Source of the DNA: Actinomycetota bacterium
Lineage (GTDB): Bacteria; Actinomycetota; Actinomycetes; S36-B12
DNA: 5,149 nt
Reading direction: 5' to 3'
Assembly: GCA_026392575.1 (NCBI GenBank)
Contig: JAPLBU010000136.1
Span: 1 to 5,149, forward strand
The notes below the pieces were generated by a model that saw only the letters and a list, made by a program, of their open reading frames with translations, was not told the origin of the DNA and ran no database searches. A program made the position numbers and the translations under genes. Below, piece by piece: positions 1 to 4,654 of the stretch. Numbering within the stretch: the stretch's first letter is position 1; every line of letters starts with the position of its first letter.

Positions 1-73
1 CGATCGGGGCATCGGACTGGCGGGCGACCGCGACCACGTCACGGCGAAACTCCAACGGGAACGCTTTCGGCAT
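1..73 (-). CDS. IS3-family transposase OrfA, N-terminal fragment (runs off window)
   Basis: Only the first 24 codons are in the window; the gene continues past position 1. Read on the minus strand from ATG at 73, the protein begins MPKAFPLEFRRDVVAVARQ. This resembles, from memory, the start of IS3-type OrfA proteins (MPKAFPEEFRRDVV...), which carry an N-terminal helix-turn-helix that binds the IS ends. OrfB, the DDE transposase, would lie beyond the edge. A purine-rich GGAAGG (83-88 on the minus strand) lies 9 nt before this ATG. An in-frame ATG at 82 abuts it directly, so 73 is the better start. Whether the full element is intact cannot be judged here. The family call rests on a short stretch, so IS3 is likely but the subgroup is not assignable. 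Confidence 0.72.
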   Translation of the reverse strand, partial: MPKAFPLEFRRDVVAVARQSDAPI

Positions 74-143
74 GGCCGACATCCTTCCAGCGAGGACGAA
101 ATCCTCACAGGCTAGGAGTCAACCGAAGTCTGGGCAGACCCCA
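1..143 (-). mobile_element. End of an IS3-like insertion sequence (partial)
   Basis: The OrfA start lies about 60-70 bp inside what should be the left end of the element, as is usual for IS3 elements. Read on the minus strand, the sequence from 143 starts TGGGGTCTGCCCAGAC and runs toward the OrfA start. IS3 inverted repeats normally begin with TG, so 143 is a reasonable guess for the outer end. The other inverted repeat and the target duplication are outside the window, so this boundary is inferred and not demonstrated. Confidence 0.4.
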
Positions 144-318
144 CGTGTACTCGGCGGAGGTAGGTTCACTCGCCAGCGGTGGAGCTGCAGCCCGCACGGT
201 GGTTGCGCCGTCGGGAGCACTTGTGGTGGTTCTCGGCCAACCGGGAACGACGGTGCAGTTGACCGTTCGCTAGGTCGGGCTTGGTCGACTCCTGACGAAG
301 AGATGACGGGACGACGAG
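144..318. other. Gene-poor stretch between IS end and lipoprotein gene
   Basis: No confident gene is present. In forward frame 1 the sequence is open from position 1 to a TAG at 271-273. Its last 42 codons (from GTG 145) encode an alternating small/hydrophobic pattern, including ALVVVLGQPGTTVQLTVR at the very end, that could be a beta-rich protein C-terminus. About 27 of these 42 codons end in G or C, lower than neighbouring genes, so coding is unproven. It may be the tail of a gene interrupted by the IS, or simply non-coding. No convincing terminator with a T-tract was found for the lipoprotein gene that ends at 319. Confidence 0.3.
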
Positions 319-1470
319 CTAGAAAGCGCGCACTGGCCGGATGTAGCCCGGAATGCGGGGGTGGATCTTGTTGGTGAAGCTCTGCAAGCCATCGGACAAG
401 CGCTGCAACCACGCGTAGGTCGCATCACGCTGCGAGGAACTCCAATAGTTGACAGCAGGGAACCAGCCAATGCTGTTCCTCTGCCCATACAGGGCGTTCA
501 ACTCACCCTGCGAAGGCAGGAACCAGTCCGCCATCCCACCACCGCGGTAGACACTGGCGGTGTTGGCCGCACCCGAAGAGCAGGCGGCGAGCATCGCGGT
601 GGTGTTCTCCGCCCCCGCGCCGATCGCGGTCGACGTCGCTGCGTCTACCTCGCCCAAGTGATCACACCAGGTATCGAGGGGGTCTCGTGTGCTGCCGTTC
701 CACCTCGCCGGGGCCACCTCCAGATACTGGCCCCACGGCTGCACGGTCCCGGCGTCGTAGAACACGATGCCGCCACCGGGACCGGTGTCACCGACGTTGT
801 ACGTGGCCATCGCTGCCGCGGCCAGTGGCTGCTCCGGAACCGGGCTCCCGCTGATGTCGGGGGACGCCGTCGCGGACTCGGATGTCGGTGCCTGGCTGGT
901 CGTGGCGGCACTGTCCGATGCCGGCACCTCGGGCAGTGCCTCGTCGCCAGCGCTGTCGATGAACAGGGCACCGCTGATGAACGTCACCGGTGTCGGGACG
1001 TTGGGCAGCGCGATCGCCTCAACGGCGTCCGGATGCGGGTCCGGTTCGCGGTGCAGGCGGGTCGCGTCGAACATCAGGGTCCGGGCGGCCTTGTCGTAGA
1101 CGGGGTTGGTCACCTCGAGGACGATGCTGGCGGGCATCGGTGAGGCCGGTTCGGTGAACGACAGCACCGCATTCGGCGTGACCAGGCTGAACCACTGCTC
1201 CCACCGCTCGGCGAAGTCCGTGGTCGACAGCACATAGGCGTGACGCACGGGCCGGTCCGCGAACTGCGTCGCGTAGTCCCGCACCCCGGTCAACGTCAAC
1301 GTCAGGCCCGTATCACCGCTGCCGGTGATGGATCCGCCCTCCGAGTTCACCACCCACAGGTACGACACCTCGGTGGTGCTCCCCGCCTCCGGCGGGCTCG
1401 AGCAGCCGACAGCCAGCAGGCCGGCCGCGGCCAGCGCAACGAGCACGACGGGAATCCGGTGACGGCGCAC
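319..1470 (-). CDS. Secreted lipoprotein with Lcl/DUF1566-type C-terminal domain
   Basis: The product is a predicted membrane-anchored lipoprotein of 383 residues with no known enzymatic role. It opens with MRRHR, a hydrophobic stretch and the lipobox LAVGC, so Cys23 would be lipidated. Residues ~35-173 form an N-terminal domain with the motifs DRPVRHAYVLST and TPNAVLSF, whose family I cannot name with certainty. Residues ~174-220 are a Ser/Thr/Ala/Pro-rich linker. Residues ~224-383 match the Lcl C-terminal/DUF1566 type: VGDTGPGGGIVFYD, then the AIGAGAENT segment, DWFLPSQGELNALY (315-328), YWSSS (342-346) and the terminal RPVRAF. Proteins with this domain are usually surface exposed, and ligand or adhesion roles are only inferred. 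GTG at 1470 was chosen because GGGGGG lies 6 nt upstream and the signal peptide is then ideal. In-frame ATGs at 1497, 1506 and 1521 are alternatives that would lengthen the N-terminus. The gene is codirectional with the upstream corA, 165 bp away. Confidence 0.8.
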   Translation of the reverse strand: MRRHRIPVVLVALAAAGLLAVGCSSPPEAGSTTEVSYLWVVNSEGGSITGSGDTGLTLTLTGVRDYATQFADRPVRHAYVLSTTDFAERWEQWFSLVTPNAVLSFTEPASPMPASIVLEVTNPVYDKAARTLMFDATRLHREPDPHPDAVEAIALPNVPTPVTFISGALFIDSAGDEALPEVPASDSAATTSQAPTSESATASPDISGSPVPEQPLAAAAMATYNVGDTGPGGGIVFYDAGTVQPWGQYLEVAPARWNGSTRDPLDTWCDHLGEVDAATSTAIGAGAENTTAMLAACSSGAANTASVYRGGGMADWFLPSQGELNALYGQRNSIGWFPAVNYWSSSQRDATYAWLQRLSDGLQSFTNKIHPRIPGYIRPVRAF

Positions 1471-1635
1471 GGCACACCCCCCAGGGCGAGAGACCATCCC
1501 CACCATTGGACACCCGACCATCTCCTGTTGTCTTGCCCAGTTGACGGCAGCGCGTCCGGAACGCTCGCACACCCGCCGGAGCGTGATGATGGTGGTCACG
1601 TTCGGGAGGAAGGACGGCACCTCAGTAGCGGCGAG
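1471..1635 (-). other. Intergenic region between corA and lipoprotein gene
   Basis: These 165 bp separate the corA stop from the chosen lipoprotein start. The frame of the lipoprotein stays open upstream to an ATG at 1620, but the residues encoded there are unlike a signal peptide. An AGGAG (1522-1526 on the minus strand) sits directly before the ATG at 1521. I see no clear -35/-10 pair and no strong T-tailed terminator here, so whether the lipoprotein gene has its own promoter or is read through from corA is open. Confidence 0.4.
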
Positions 1636-2640
1636 TCAGGTCGTCGGATGCTTTCTTCGCAGCAGCCGCGGGACCGTATAGCCGCTGGTCGCGAGCAGGG
1701 TCACGCACGACACCACGAGCAGGATCGGCAGCCCGAGGCCAAGGAGCAGCCAGGACCAGAACGAGGTGAGCTGGTTGTCGAGCCAGGTGAAGTTCATGCC
1801 GAAGTAGCCGGTGAGGAAGCTGATCGGCAGGAAGATCATCGTGACGATGGTCAGGACGTTGATGCGGTTCGACTGCCACGTGCCGACCTGGGCCTGGATG
1901 TCCTGGGCGGCGTTGCGAACCGACCCGGCGAGGTTGTCGATGAGGCTGGATGTCCCCTGCACCGAGCCGAGGAACTGCTGCATCTGCGCCATGCCGTCGG
2001 TGTCGAGGCCGGCGACGGTGCCGGGGTAGATCAGCGAGGCCTGCACATTGACGACATACATGGGGAAGCGCAGCGCCAGGGGCTGGAAGACCGTGCGGAA
2101 GGCGTTGAGCTGCTGCGTCTGCTGCGGCTTGGGTGTCTCCGTCGCGATGATCTCCATGTCGAGCGTGCCGACGCCGACCATCGTCTGCGTCAGTCCCTGC
2201 TGCACCGACGCGAGCATCAGCTGCAGGACGACACCGAGCAGCGTCGACGGATCCTTGCTCAGGATGGCCACCCGCTCGGAGACGCGCTGGCGCACCTGCG
2301 CGATCGCCGTATCGCCAGCGCTGCGCACCGTCACCAGCCGCAGCTGGTTCCAGGCGAAGAAGACCTGCACGGCCTGGGTTCCGTCGTTGTCGTCGATCCA
2401 GCAGACCCCGTGCACGTCGGTCGGGGTCATATGGAAGTCGGTGCTCGGGGTCTGGGCCACCACCTGCTGAGCGGCAGCGGGGTCGATGCCCACCTCCTGG
2501 AGCAGGCTCTGGGCGGCGGCTGAGTCGCCGCCCTGCAGCCGGATGTCGATCCAGGAGATGCCGGGCTGGTTGGCGGCGGCCTGCGCCTGGGCCACCGTGC
2601 ATGGCTTCGTCGTGCTGCCGTCGAAGATCGTTACGTCCAC
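1636..2640 (-). CDS. corA: CorA-family magnesium/divalent metal transporter
   Basis: This 334-residue protein is a member of the CorA (2-TM-GxN) family, pentameric channels for Mg2+ and sometimes Co2+ or Ni2+ in the cytoplasmic membrane. Residues 1-~255 form the cytoplasmic alpha/beta funnel and long stalk helix. TM1 spans ~262-280 (NVLTIVTMIFLPISFLTGYF) and is followed at once by the selectivity signature G281-M282-N283 and F284. TM2 spans ~293-316, and the tail is basic (RLLRRK), as expected for an inside C-terminus. The periplasmic loop TWLDNQLTS lacks the MPEL sequence of classical CorA and has one acidic residue (Asp288), so substrate preference is uncertain. The start is GTG at 2640. 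No Shine-Dalgarno is visible, but a TACGCT lies 7 nt upstream, consistent with a leaderless transcript. The gene is divergent from the HTH gene across 116 bp. Confidence 0.9.
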   Translation of the reverse strand: MDVTIFDGSTTKPCTVAQAQAAANQPGISWIDIRLQGGDSAAAQSLLQEVGIDPAAAQQVVAQTPSTDFHMTPTDVHGVCWIDDNDGTQAVQVFFAWNQLRLVTVRSAGDTAIAQVRQRVSERVAILSKDPSTLLGVVLQLMLASVQQGLTQTMVGVGTLDMEIIATETPKPQQTQQLNAFRTVFQPLALRFPMYVVNVQASLIYPGTVAGLDTDGMAQMQQFLGSVQGTSSLIDNLAGSVRNAAQDIQAQVGTWQSNRINVLTIVTMIFLPISFLTGYFGMNFTWLDNQLTSFWSWLLLGLGLPILLVVSCVTLLATSGYTVPRLLRRKHPTT

Positions 2641-2647
2641 GCACGCG

Positions 2648-2653
2648 AGCGTA
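2648..2653 (-). promoter_or_regulatory. Possible -10 box for corA (leaderless)
   Basis: On the minus strand TACGCT fits the TANNNT actinobacterial -10 pattern and ends 7 nt before the GTG start of corA, so transcription would begin at or next to the start codon. No good -35 hexamer is visible at 16-18 nt (that position reads ACCGGA), so support is the -10 spacing and the missing ribosome binding site only. Confidence 0.4.
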
Positions 2654-2668
2654 GCCGGGCAACGGATG

Positions 2669-2685
2669 GGTCCGGTCGCCGGACC
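2669..2685. promoter_or_regulatory. Perfect GC-rich palindrome upstream of corA
   Basis: GGTCCGG-TCG-CCGGACC is a perfect 7-bp inverted repeat with a 3-base centre. It lies 28 bp upstream of the corA start codon and covers the place where the corA -35 would be. It could be an operator for a repressor of corA. If a longer corA transcript exists it would instead form a leader hairpin. No function can be assigned from sequence alone. Confidence 0.4.
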
Positions 2686-2714
2686 TCAGCGGCCTGGGTG
2701 GGGGCATTGTGTAA

Positions 2715-2752
2715 CTGATTATTGACAATCGTGATTGATTGCGCATAATCAG
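2715..2752. promoter_or_regulatory. Candidate autoregulatory operator overlapping the TA promoter
   Basis: The 8-bp arms CTGATTAT (2715-2722) and ATAATCAG (2745-2752) are perfect reverse complements. They overlap the start of the -35 and most of the -10. Between them is a second palindrome, CAATC-GT-GATTG (2726-2737), in the spacer. TGATT recurs three times forward (2716, 2732, 2736) and once inverted (AATCA, 2747-2751). This arrangement would let the HTH protein encoded immediately downstream block its own promoter. Antitoxin autoregulation is known for AbiE systems; here it is inferred from the DNA pattern. Confidence 0.6.
2722..2749 (+). promoter_or_regulatory. Strong sigma70-type promoter of the toxin-antitoxin operon
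   Basis: A perfect TTGACA -35 (2722-2727) is followed after 16 bp by CATAAT (2744-2749), a 5/6 match to the -10 consensus. The region is markedly AT-rich against the GC-rich surroundings. The ATG at 2757 begins 7 nt after the -10, so the transcript likely starts at the first codon and is leaderless. This rules against the in-frame TTG at 2739, which lies inside the promoter. Confidence 0.8.
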
Positions 2753-2756
2753 GTAC

Positions 2757-3230
2757 ATGAAGTCCGATGAAACCGGTGACGAGCTCGGTGCCGACGGCCG
2801 GTGGCTGCAGGCGCTGGGCGCACGTCTTCGCGAGGCGCGGGTGGCGTGGGGGGTCTCGGCGACCTCGGCAGCGCAGACAGCGGGGGTCTCCCGCATGACG
2901 TGGCATCGGATGGAGGCGGGCTCGCCCAGCGTGGCCGCCGGTGCGTACGCCCGGGCGCTGGACGCCGTGGGCATCGCCGACGTCGAGCCGAGTGTGGCAA
3001 CTGAGACGCGACCAGTCGGGATGATCCCGACCCGGATTCGGATCGGGGACTGGCCGGAACTGGCAGCGCTCGGGTGGAGCCTGCAGCCCGACACTGTGCT
3101 GACGCCGCGTGAGGCGTTGGCCGTATACGAGCGCAACGGCCGTCACCTCGACCTGACGAAGGTCAGCGATGCCGAGCGGGCGCTGATCGAGGACCTTCGC
3201 GAGGGACTCGCTGATGGCGTTCACCCGTAG
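2757..3230 (+). CDS. Xre-type HTH antitoxin/transcriptional regulator (partner of AbiEii-like toxin)
   Basis: This 157-residue protein is probably the antitoxin and autorepressor of the following nucleotidyltransferase. Residues ~17-72 form a helix-turn-helix of the Xre type (LGARLREARVA, then SAAQTAGVSRMTWHRMEAG with the recognition helix around 42-52). After a linker, residues ~93-152 form a second domain with LTPREALAVYERN and AERALIEDLREG. I recall this layout from HTH proteins encoded beside AbiEii toxins. The ATG at 2757 was chosen because the -10 box ends only 7 nt before it; the upstream in-frame TTG at 2739 would precede the predicted transcription start. No good Shine-Dalgarno is present, which fits a leaderless mRNA. 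The 3' end overlaps the toxin start by 17 bp, indicating translational coupling. It could also act as a plain regulator without neutralising activity. Confidence 0.8.
   Translation: MKSDETGDELGADGRWLQALGARLREARVAWGVSATSAAQTAGVSRMTWHRMEAGSPSVAAGAYARALDAVGIADVEPSVATETRPVGMIPTRIRIGDWPELAALGWSLQPDTVLTPREALAVYERNGRHLDLTKVSDAERALIEDLREGLADGVHP
3201..3206 (+). promoter_or_regulatory. Ribosome binding site of the toxin gene, inside the antitoxin gene
   Basis: GAGGGA lies 7 nt before the ATG at 3214 and within the last codons of the antitoxin gene. It supports 3214 as the toxin start and indicates that toxin translation depends on, or is coupled to, translation of the upstream gene. Confidence 0.6.
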
Positions 3231-3933
3231 TCACCATCAGGTGATCGCTGCAGCCCTCGGCTGCCTTGACGCTGACGCGCTGCGGGCGGCCGACTGCCTG
3301 TTTGCGGGCGGGACGGCGTTGGCCATGCGGTTCGGTGAGTACCGCGAGTCGGTCGACATCGGCTTCGTCGTCGCTGATGCCGCTGCCTACCGTTCCTTGC
3401 GCGAGGTGTGCCGACAGGACGGGTTCGATGCTCTGACGCTGCCCGGCCAGCGCGTCGTCACAGCCGGCCCATTGCGAATCGACCAGTACGGCATCCGGAC
3501 GCGGTTGAACGTTACGGGCGTGCCGGTCACCTTCGAGATCGTCCGCGAGGGCCGAATTGCCCTCGATCGACCGGGACGTGCGGACGTGGTTGTTGGCCTC
3601 GCAACGGCGACGCTGCCCGACCTCGTGGCGATGAAGCTGCTCGCGAACTCCGACCGCTGGTCGGATCCGACGGTGTTCAGCCGCGACATCATCGACCTGG
3701 CGATGGTGCGTCCGGCCCGCCCGGTGCTGGCCCGGGGGATCGCCAAGGCCGCATCCGCCTATGGCGAAGGCGTGGTGCGCGATGCCCGCTCGGCGATCAC
3801 CTGGCTGCTCGAGCGGGATGAGGTCGTGGATCGTTGCCGACAGGCGTTGGGGATGGGCCAGCCGCGGGCGGTGCTGGTTCATCAGCTGCGCCGGCTCGGG
3901 GTGTCGCTTGACGCCGTGTCCCCGGCGGGGTGA
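3214..3933 (+). CDS. AbiEii-type nucleotidyltransferase toxin with altered DxD motif
   Basis: This 239-residue protein belongs to the AbiEii/AbiGii nucleotidyltransferase-fold toxins, the toxin half of type IV-like AbiE systems. Characterised relatives transfer nucleotides, and MenT enzymes modify tRNA 3' ends. The signature begins F30-A-G-G-T-A-L (Gly32, Gly33), followed by GEYRESVDIG with Asp48. The family normally has a second Asp two residues on (D-x-D), but here position 50 is Gly (GGC, 3361-3363). A third acidic residue is available as Glu108 in VTFEIV. The later conserved region is present: K141 in AMKLLA, then SDRW and SRDIIDLAM with Asp158 and Asp161. Length and ends look intact. The Gly suggests reduced or lost metal-dependent catalysis, or divergence; a sequencing error is possible. 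It overlaps the antitoxin gene by 17 bp and ends 25 bp before the tRNA terminator. Confidence 0.85.
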   Translation: MAFTRSHHQVIAAALGCLDADALRAADCLFAGGTALAMRFGEYRESVDIGFVVADAAAYRSLREVCRQDGFDALTLPGQRVVTAGPLRIDQYGIRTRLNVTGVPVTFEIVREGRIALDRPGRADVVVGLATATLPDLVAMKLLANSDRWSDPTVFSRDIIDLAMVRPARPVLARGIAKAASAYGEGVVRDARSAITWLLERDEVVDRCRQALGMGQPRAVLVHQLRRLGVSLDAVSPAG

Positions 3934-3952
3934 CTCGGTCGCGTTGGTTGGG

Positions 3953-3990
3953 AAAGAACGAAGGCCCGGAGATTGCTCTCCGGGCCTTCG
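3953..3990 (-). terminator. Intrinsic terminator of the tRNA-Glu/tRNA-Asp operon
   Basis: A perfect 13-bp stem, CGAAGGCCCGGAG (3959-3971) with CTCCGGGCCTTCG (3978-3990), encloses a 6-base loop. On the minus strand it starts two bases after the CCA end of tRNA-Asp and is followed by TTCTTT, so it terminates leftward transcription. On the plus strand no T-tract follows the hairpin, so for the toxin gene it would at most be a weak stop or an RNA-protecting 3' hairpin. Confidence 0.88.
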
Positions 3991-3992
3991 CG

Positions 3993-4069
3993 TGGCGACC
4001 CCGACCGGACTTGAACCGGCGACCTCCGCCGTGACAGGGCGGCGCGCTAACCAACTGCGCTACGGGGCC
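3993..4069 (-). tRNA. tRNA-Asp (anticodon GUC)
   Basis: The minus strand folds into a complete 77-nt cloverleaf. The acceptor is GGCCCCG/CGGGGTC with one G-T wobble, the D-arm is GCGC/GCGC, and the anticodon stem is CCGCC/GGCGG with loop CTGTCAC. The T-arm has a TTCAAGT loop. The anticodon GTC occupies 4033-4035. The discriminator is G, as expected for tRNA-Asp, and the CCA end is encoded (3993-3995). It follows tRNA-Glu after 13 nt in the same transcript. Confidence 0.97.
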
Positions 4070-4082
4070 TCGTGAAGAGGCG

Positions 4083-4155
4083 TATCCCCAACGGGATTCG
4101 AACCCGTGCTGCCGCCGTGAAAGGGCGGAGTCCTGGGCCACTAGACGATGGGGAC
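4083..4155 (-). tRNA. tRNA-Glu (anticodon UUC)
   Basis: The minus strand forms a 73-nt tRNA. The acceptor is GTCCCCA/TGGGGAT with a G1-U72 wobble at its end, the anticodon stem is CCGCC/GGCGG with loop CTTTCAC, and the T-arm is ACGGG/CCCGT with loop TTCGAAT. The anticodon TTC occupies 4119-4121. The discriminator is A. The bases after it read CGC, so CCA is not encoded and must be added by the CCA-adding enzyme, unlike the neighbouring tRNA-Asp. It is the first tRNA of the pair. Confidence 0.96.
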
Positions 4156-4200
4156 CCAAATGCGTCCCCGTCGACCGAGAAAGCCGTTGGCGACTCGGAA

Positions 4201-4231
4201 AGCATAGGGGAGTACCCCCGCGCTGGCACAA
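4201..4231 (-). promoter_or_regulatory. Possible promoter of the tRNA operon
   Basis: On the minus strand TATGCT (4201-4206) is a good -10 candidate. TTGTGC (4226-4231) lies 19 bp upstream and matches the -35 consensus only in its TTG. Transcription would start near 4194 and give a leader of roughly 40 nt before tRNA-Glu. The -35 is weak and the spacing long, so this is a tentative call supported mainly by position. Confidence 0.4.
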
Positions 4232-4240
4232 CCGGGCCTC

Positions 4241-4606
4241 GTGGGTGACGATGGAGCGGTGATTGACGTGCCGCGTGAGCAGTTCGAGGACCTGGTCGGG
4301 GAGGCCCTCGACTCCATCCCCGACGAGCTGGCCCGGCTGATGGACAACGTCGTGGTGCTCGTCGAGGATCTCCCGCCCCGGGGCCGGCGGCTGCTCGGGC
4401 TGTATCACGGAGTGCCGCTGACCCAGCGGGGCACGAACTACGCCGGGATGCTCCCCGACACCATCACGATCTACCGGATCCCGATCCTGCGGATGTGCTC
4501 GACGGCCGAGGAGGTCGTCACCCAGGTCCGGATCACCGTCGTGCACGAGGTGGCCCACCACTTCGGCATCAGCGACGAGCGCCTGCACGAACTCGACGCC
4601 TACTGA
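4241..4606 (+). CDS. Small zincin-like metallopeptidase family protein
   Basis: This 121-residue protein is a minimal zinc metallopeptidase fold of the zincin_1 type (PF06262-like by motif), widespread in actinomycetes and of unknown substrate. It is predicted cytosolic, since no signal peptide is seen. The active-site motif is HEVAHHFGISD near the C-terminus: His102 and His106 as zinc ligands, Glu103 as catalytic base, Gly109, and Asp112 as probable third ligand. Upstream are the family-like segments LARLMDNVVVLVED (30-43) and GLYHGVPLTQRG (53-64), and the protein ends LHELDAY. Starts are ambiguous: GTG at 4241 (used here), 4259 or 4268. Homologues as I recall them begin close to the 4259 start. 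GGAG at 4251-4254 is only 4 nt before 4259 but 13 nt before 4268. It diverges from the tRNA operon and precedes the dehydrogenase by 48 bp. Confidence 0.82.
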   Translation: MGDDGAVIDVPREQFEDLVGEALDSIPDELARLMDNVVVLVEDLPPRGRRLLGLYHGVPLTQRGTNYAGMLPDTITIYRIPILRMCSTAEEVVTQVRITVVHEVAHHFGISDERLHELDAY

Positions 4607-4654
4607 CTCCCTGATCGGCGCTCATCCCGAGCGGACCGGCGGCAGGATGGCGGT

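Noticed and set aside
72..377. Plus-strand open frame of 101 codons near the left end
   Set aside because: It crosses the IS end and the start of the lipoprotein's 3' region, with a Gly/Arg/Cys-rich composition and no motif.
1240..2523. Long plus-strand open frame (427 codons) opposite corA
   Set aside because: It is antisense to the corA coding sequence, is extremely rich in Arg, His, Gly and Asp with no recognisable motif, and crosses the intergenic region. This is typical of a GC-rich shadow frame.
2641..2700. Mg2+ riboswitch upstream of corA
   Set aside because: The predicted leaderless start leaves no room for a leader RNA; the single short palindrome does not resemble a known metal riboswitch.
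1622..3136. Long minus-strand open frame (504 codons) overlapping corA and the HTH gene
   Set aside because: It is low-complexity Arg/Ala/Pro-rich, out of frame with corA, and runs antisense through the well-supported HTH gene and the TA promoter.
3163..3882. Minus-strand open frame antisense to the toxin gene
   Set aside because: It lies wholly opposite the nucleotidyltransferase, whose motifs and ribosome binding site are clear; the translation has no family features.
3993..4014. tRNA-Asp 3' end as an integrase attachment site
   Set aside because: I looked for a second copy of this 3' segment in the window and found none, and no integrase gene is present.
3797..4588. Minus-strand open frame spanning the tRNAs and metallopeptidase
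   Set aside because: It reads through two tRNA genes and a terminator, so it is a shadow.
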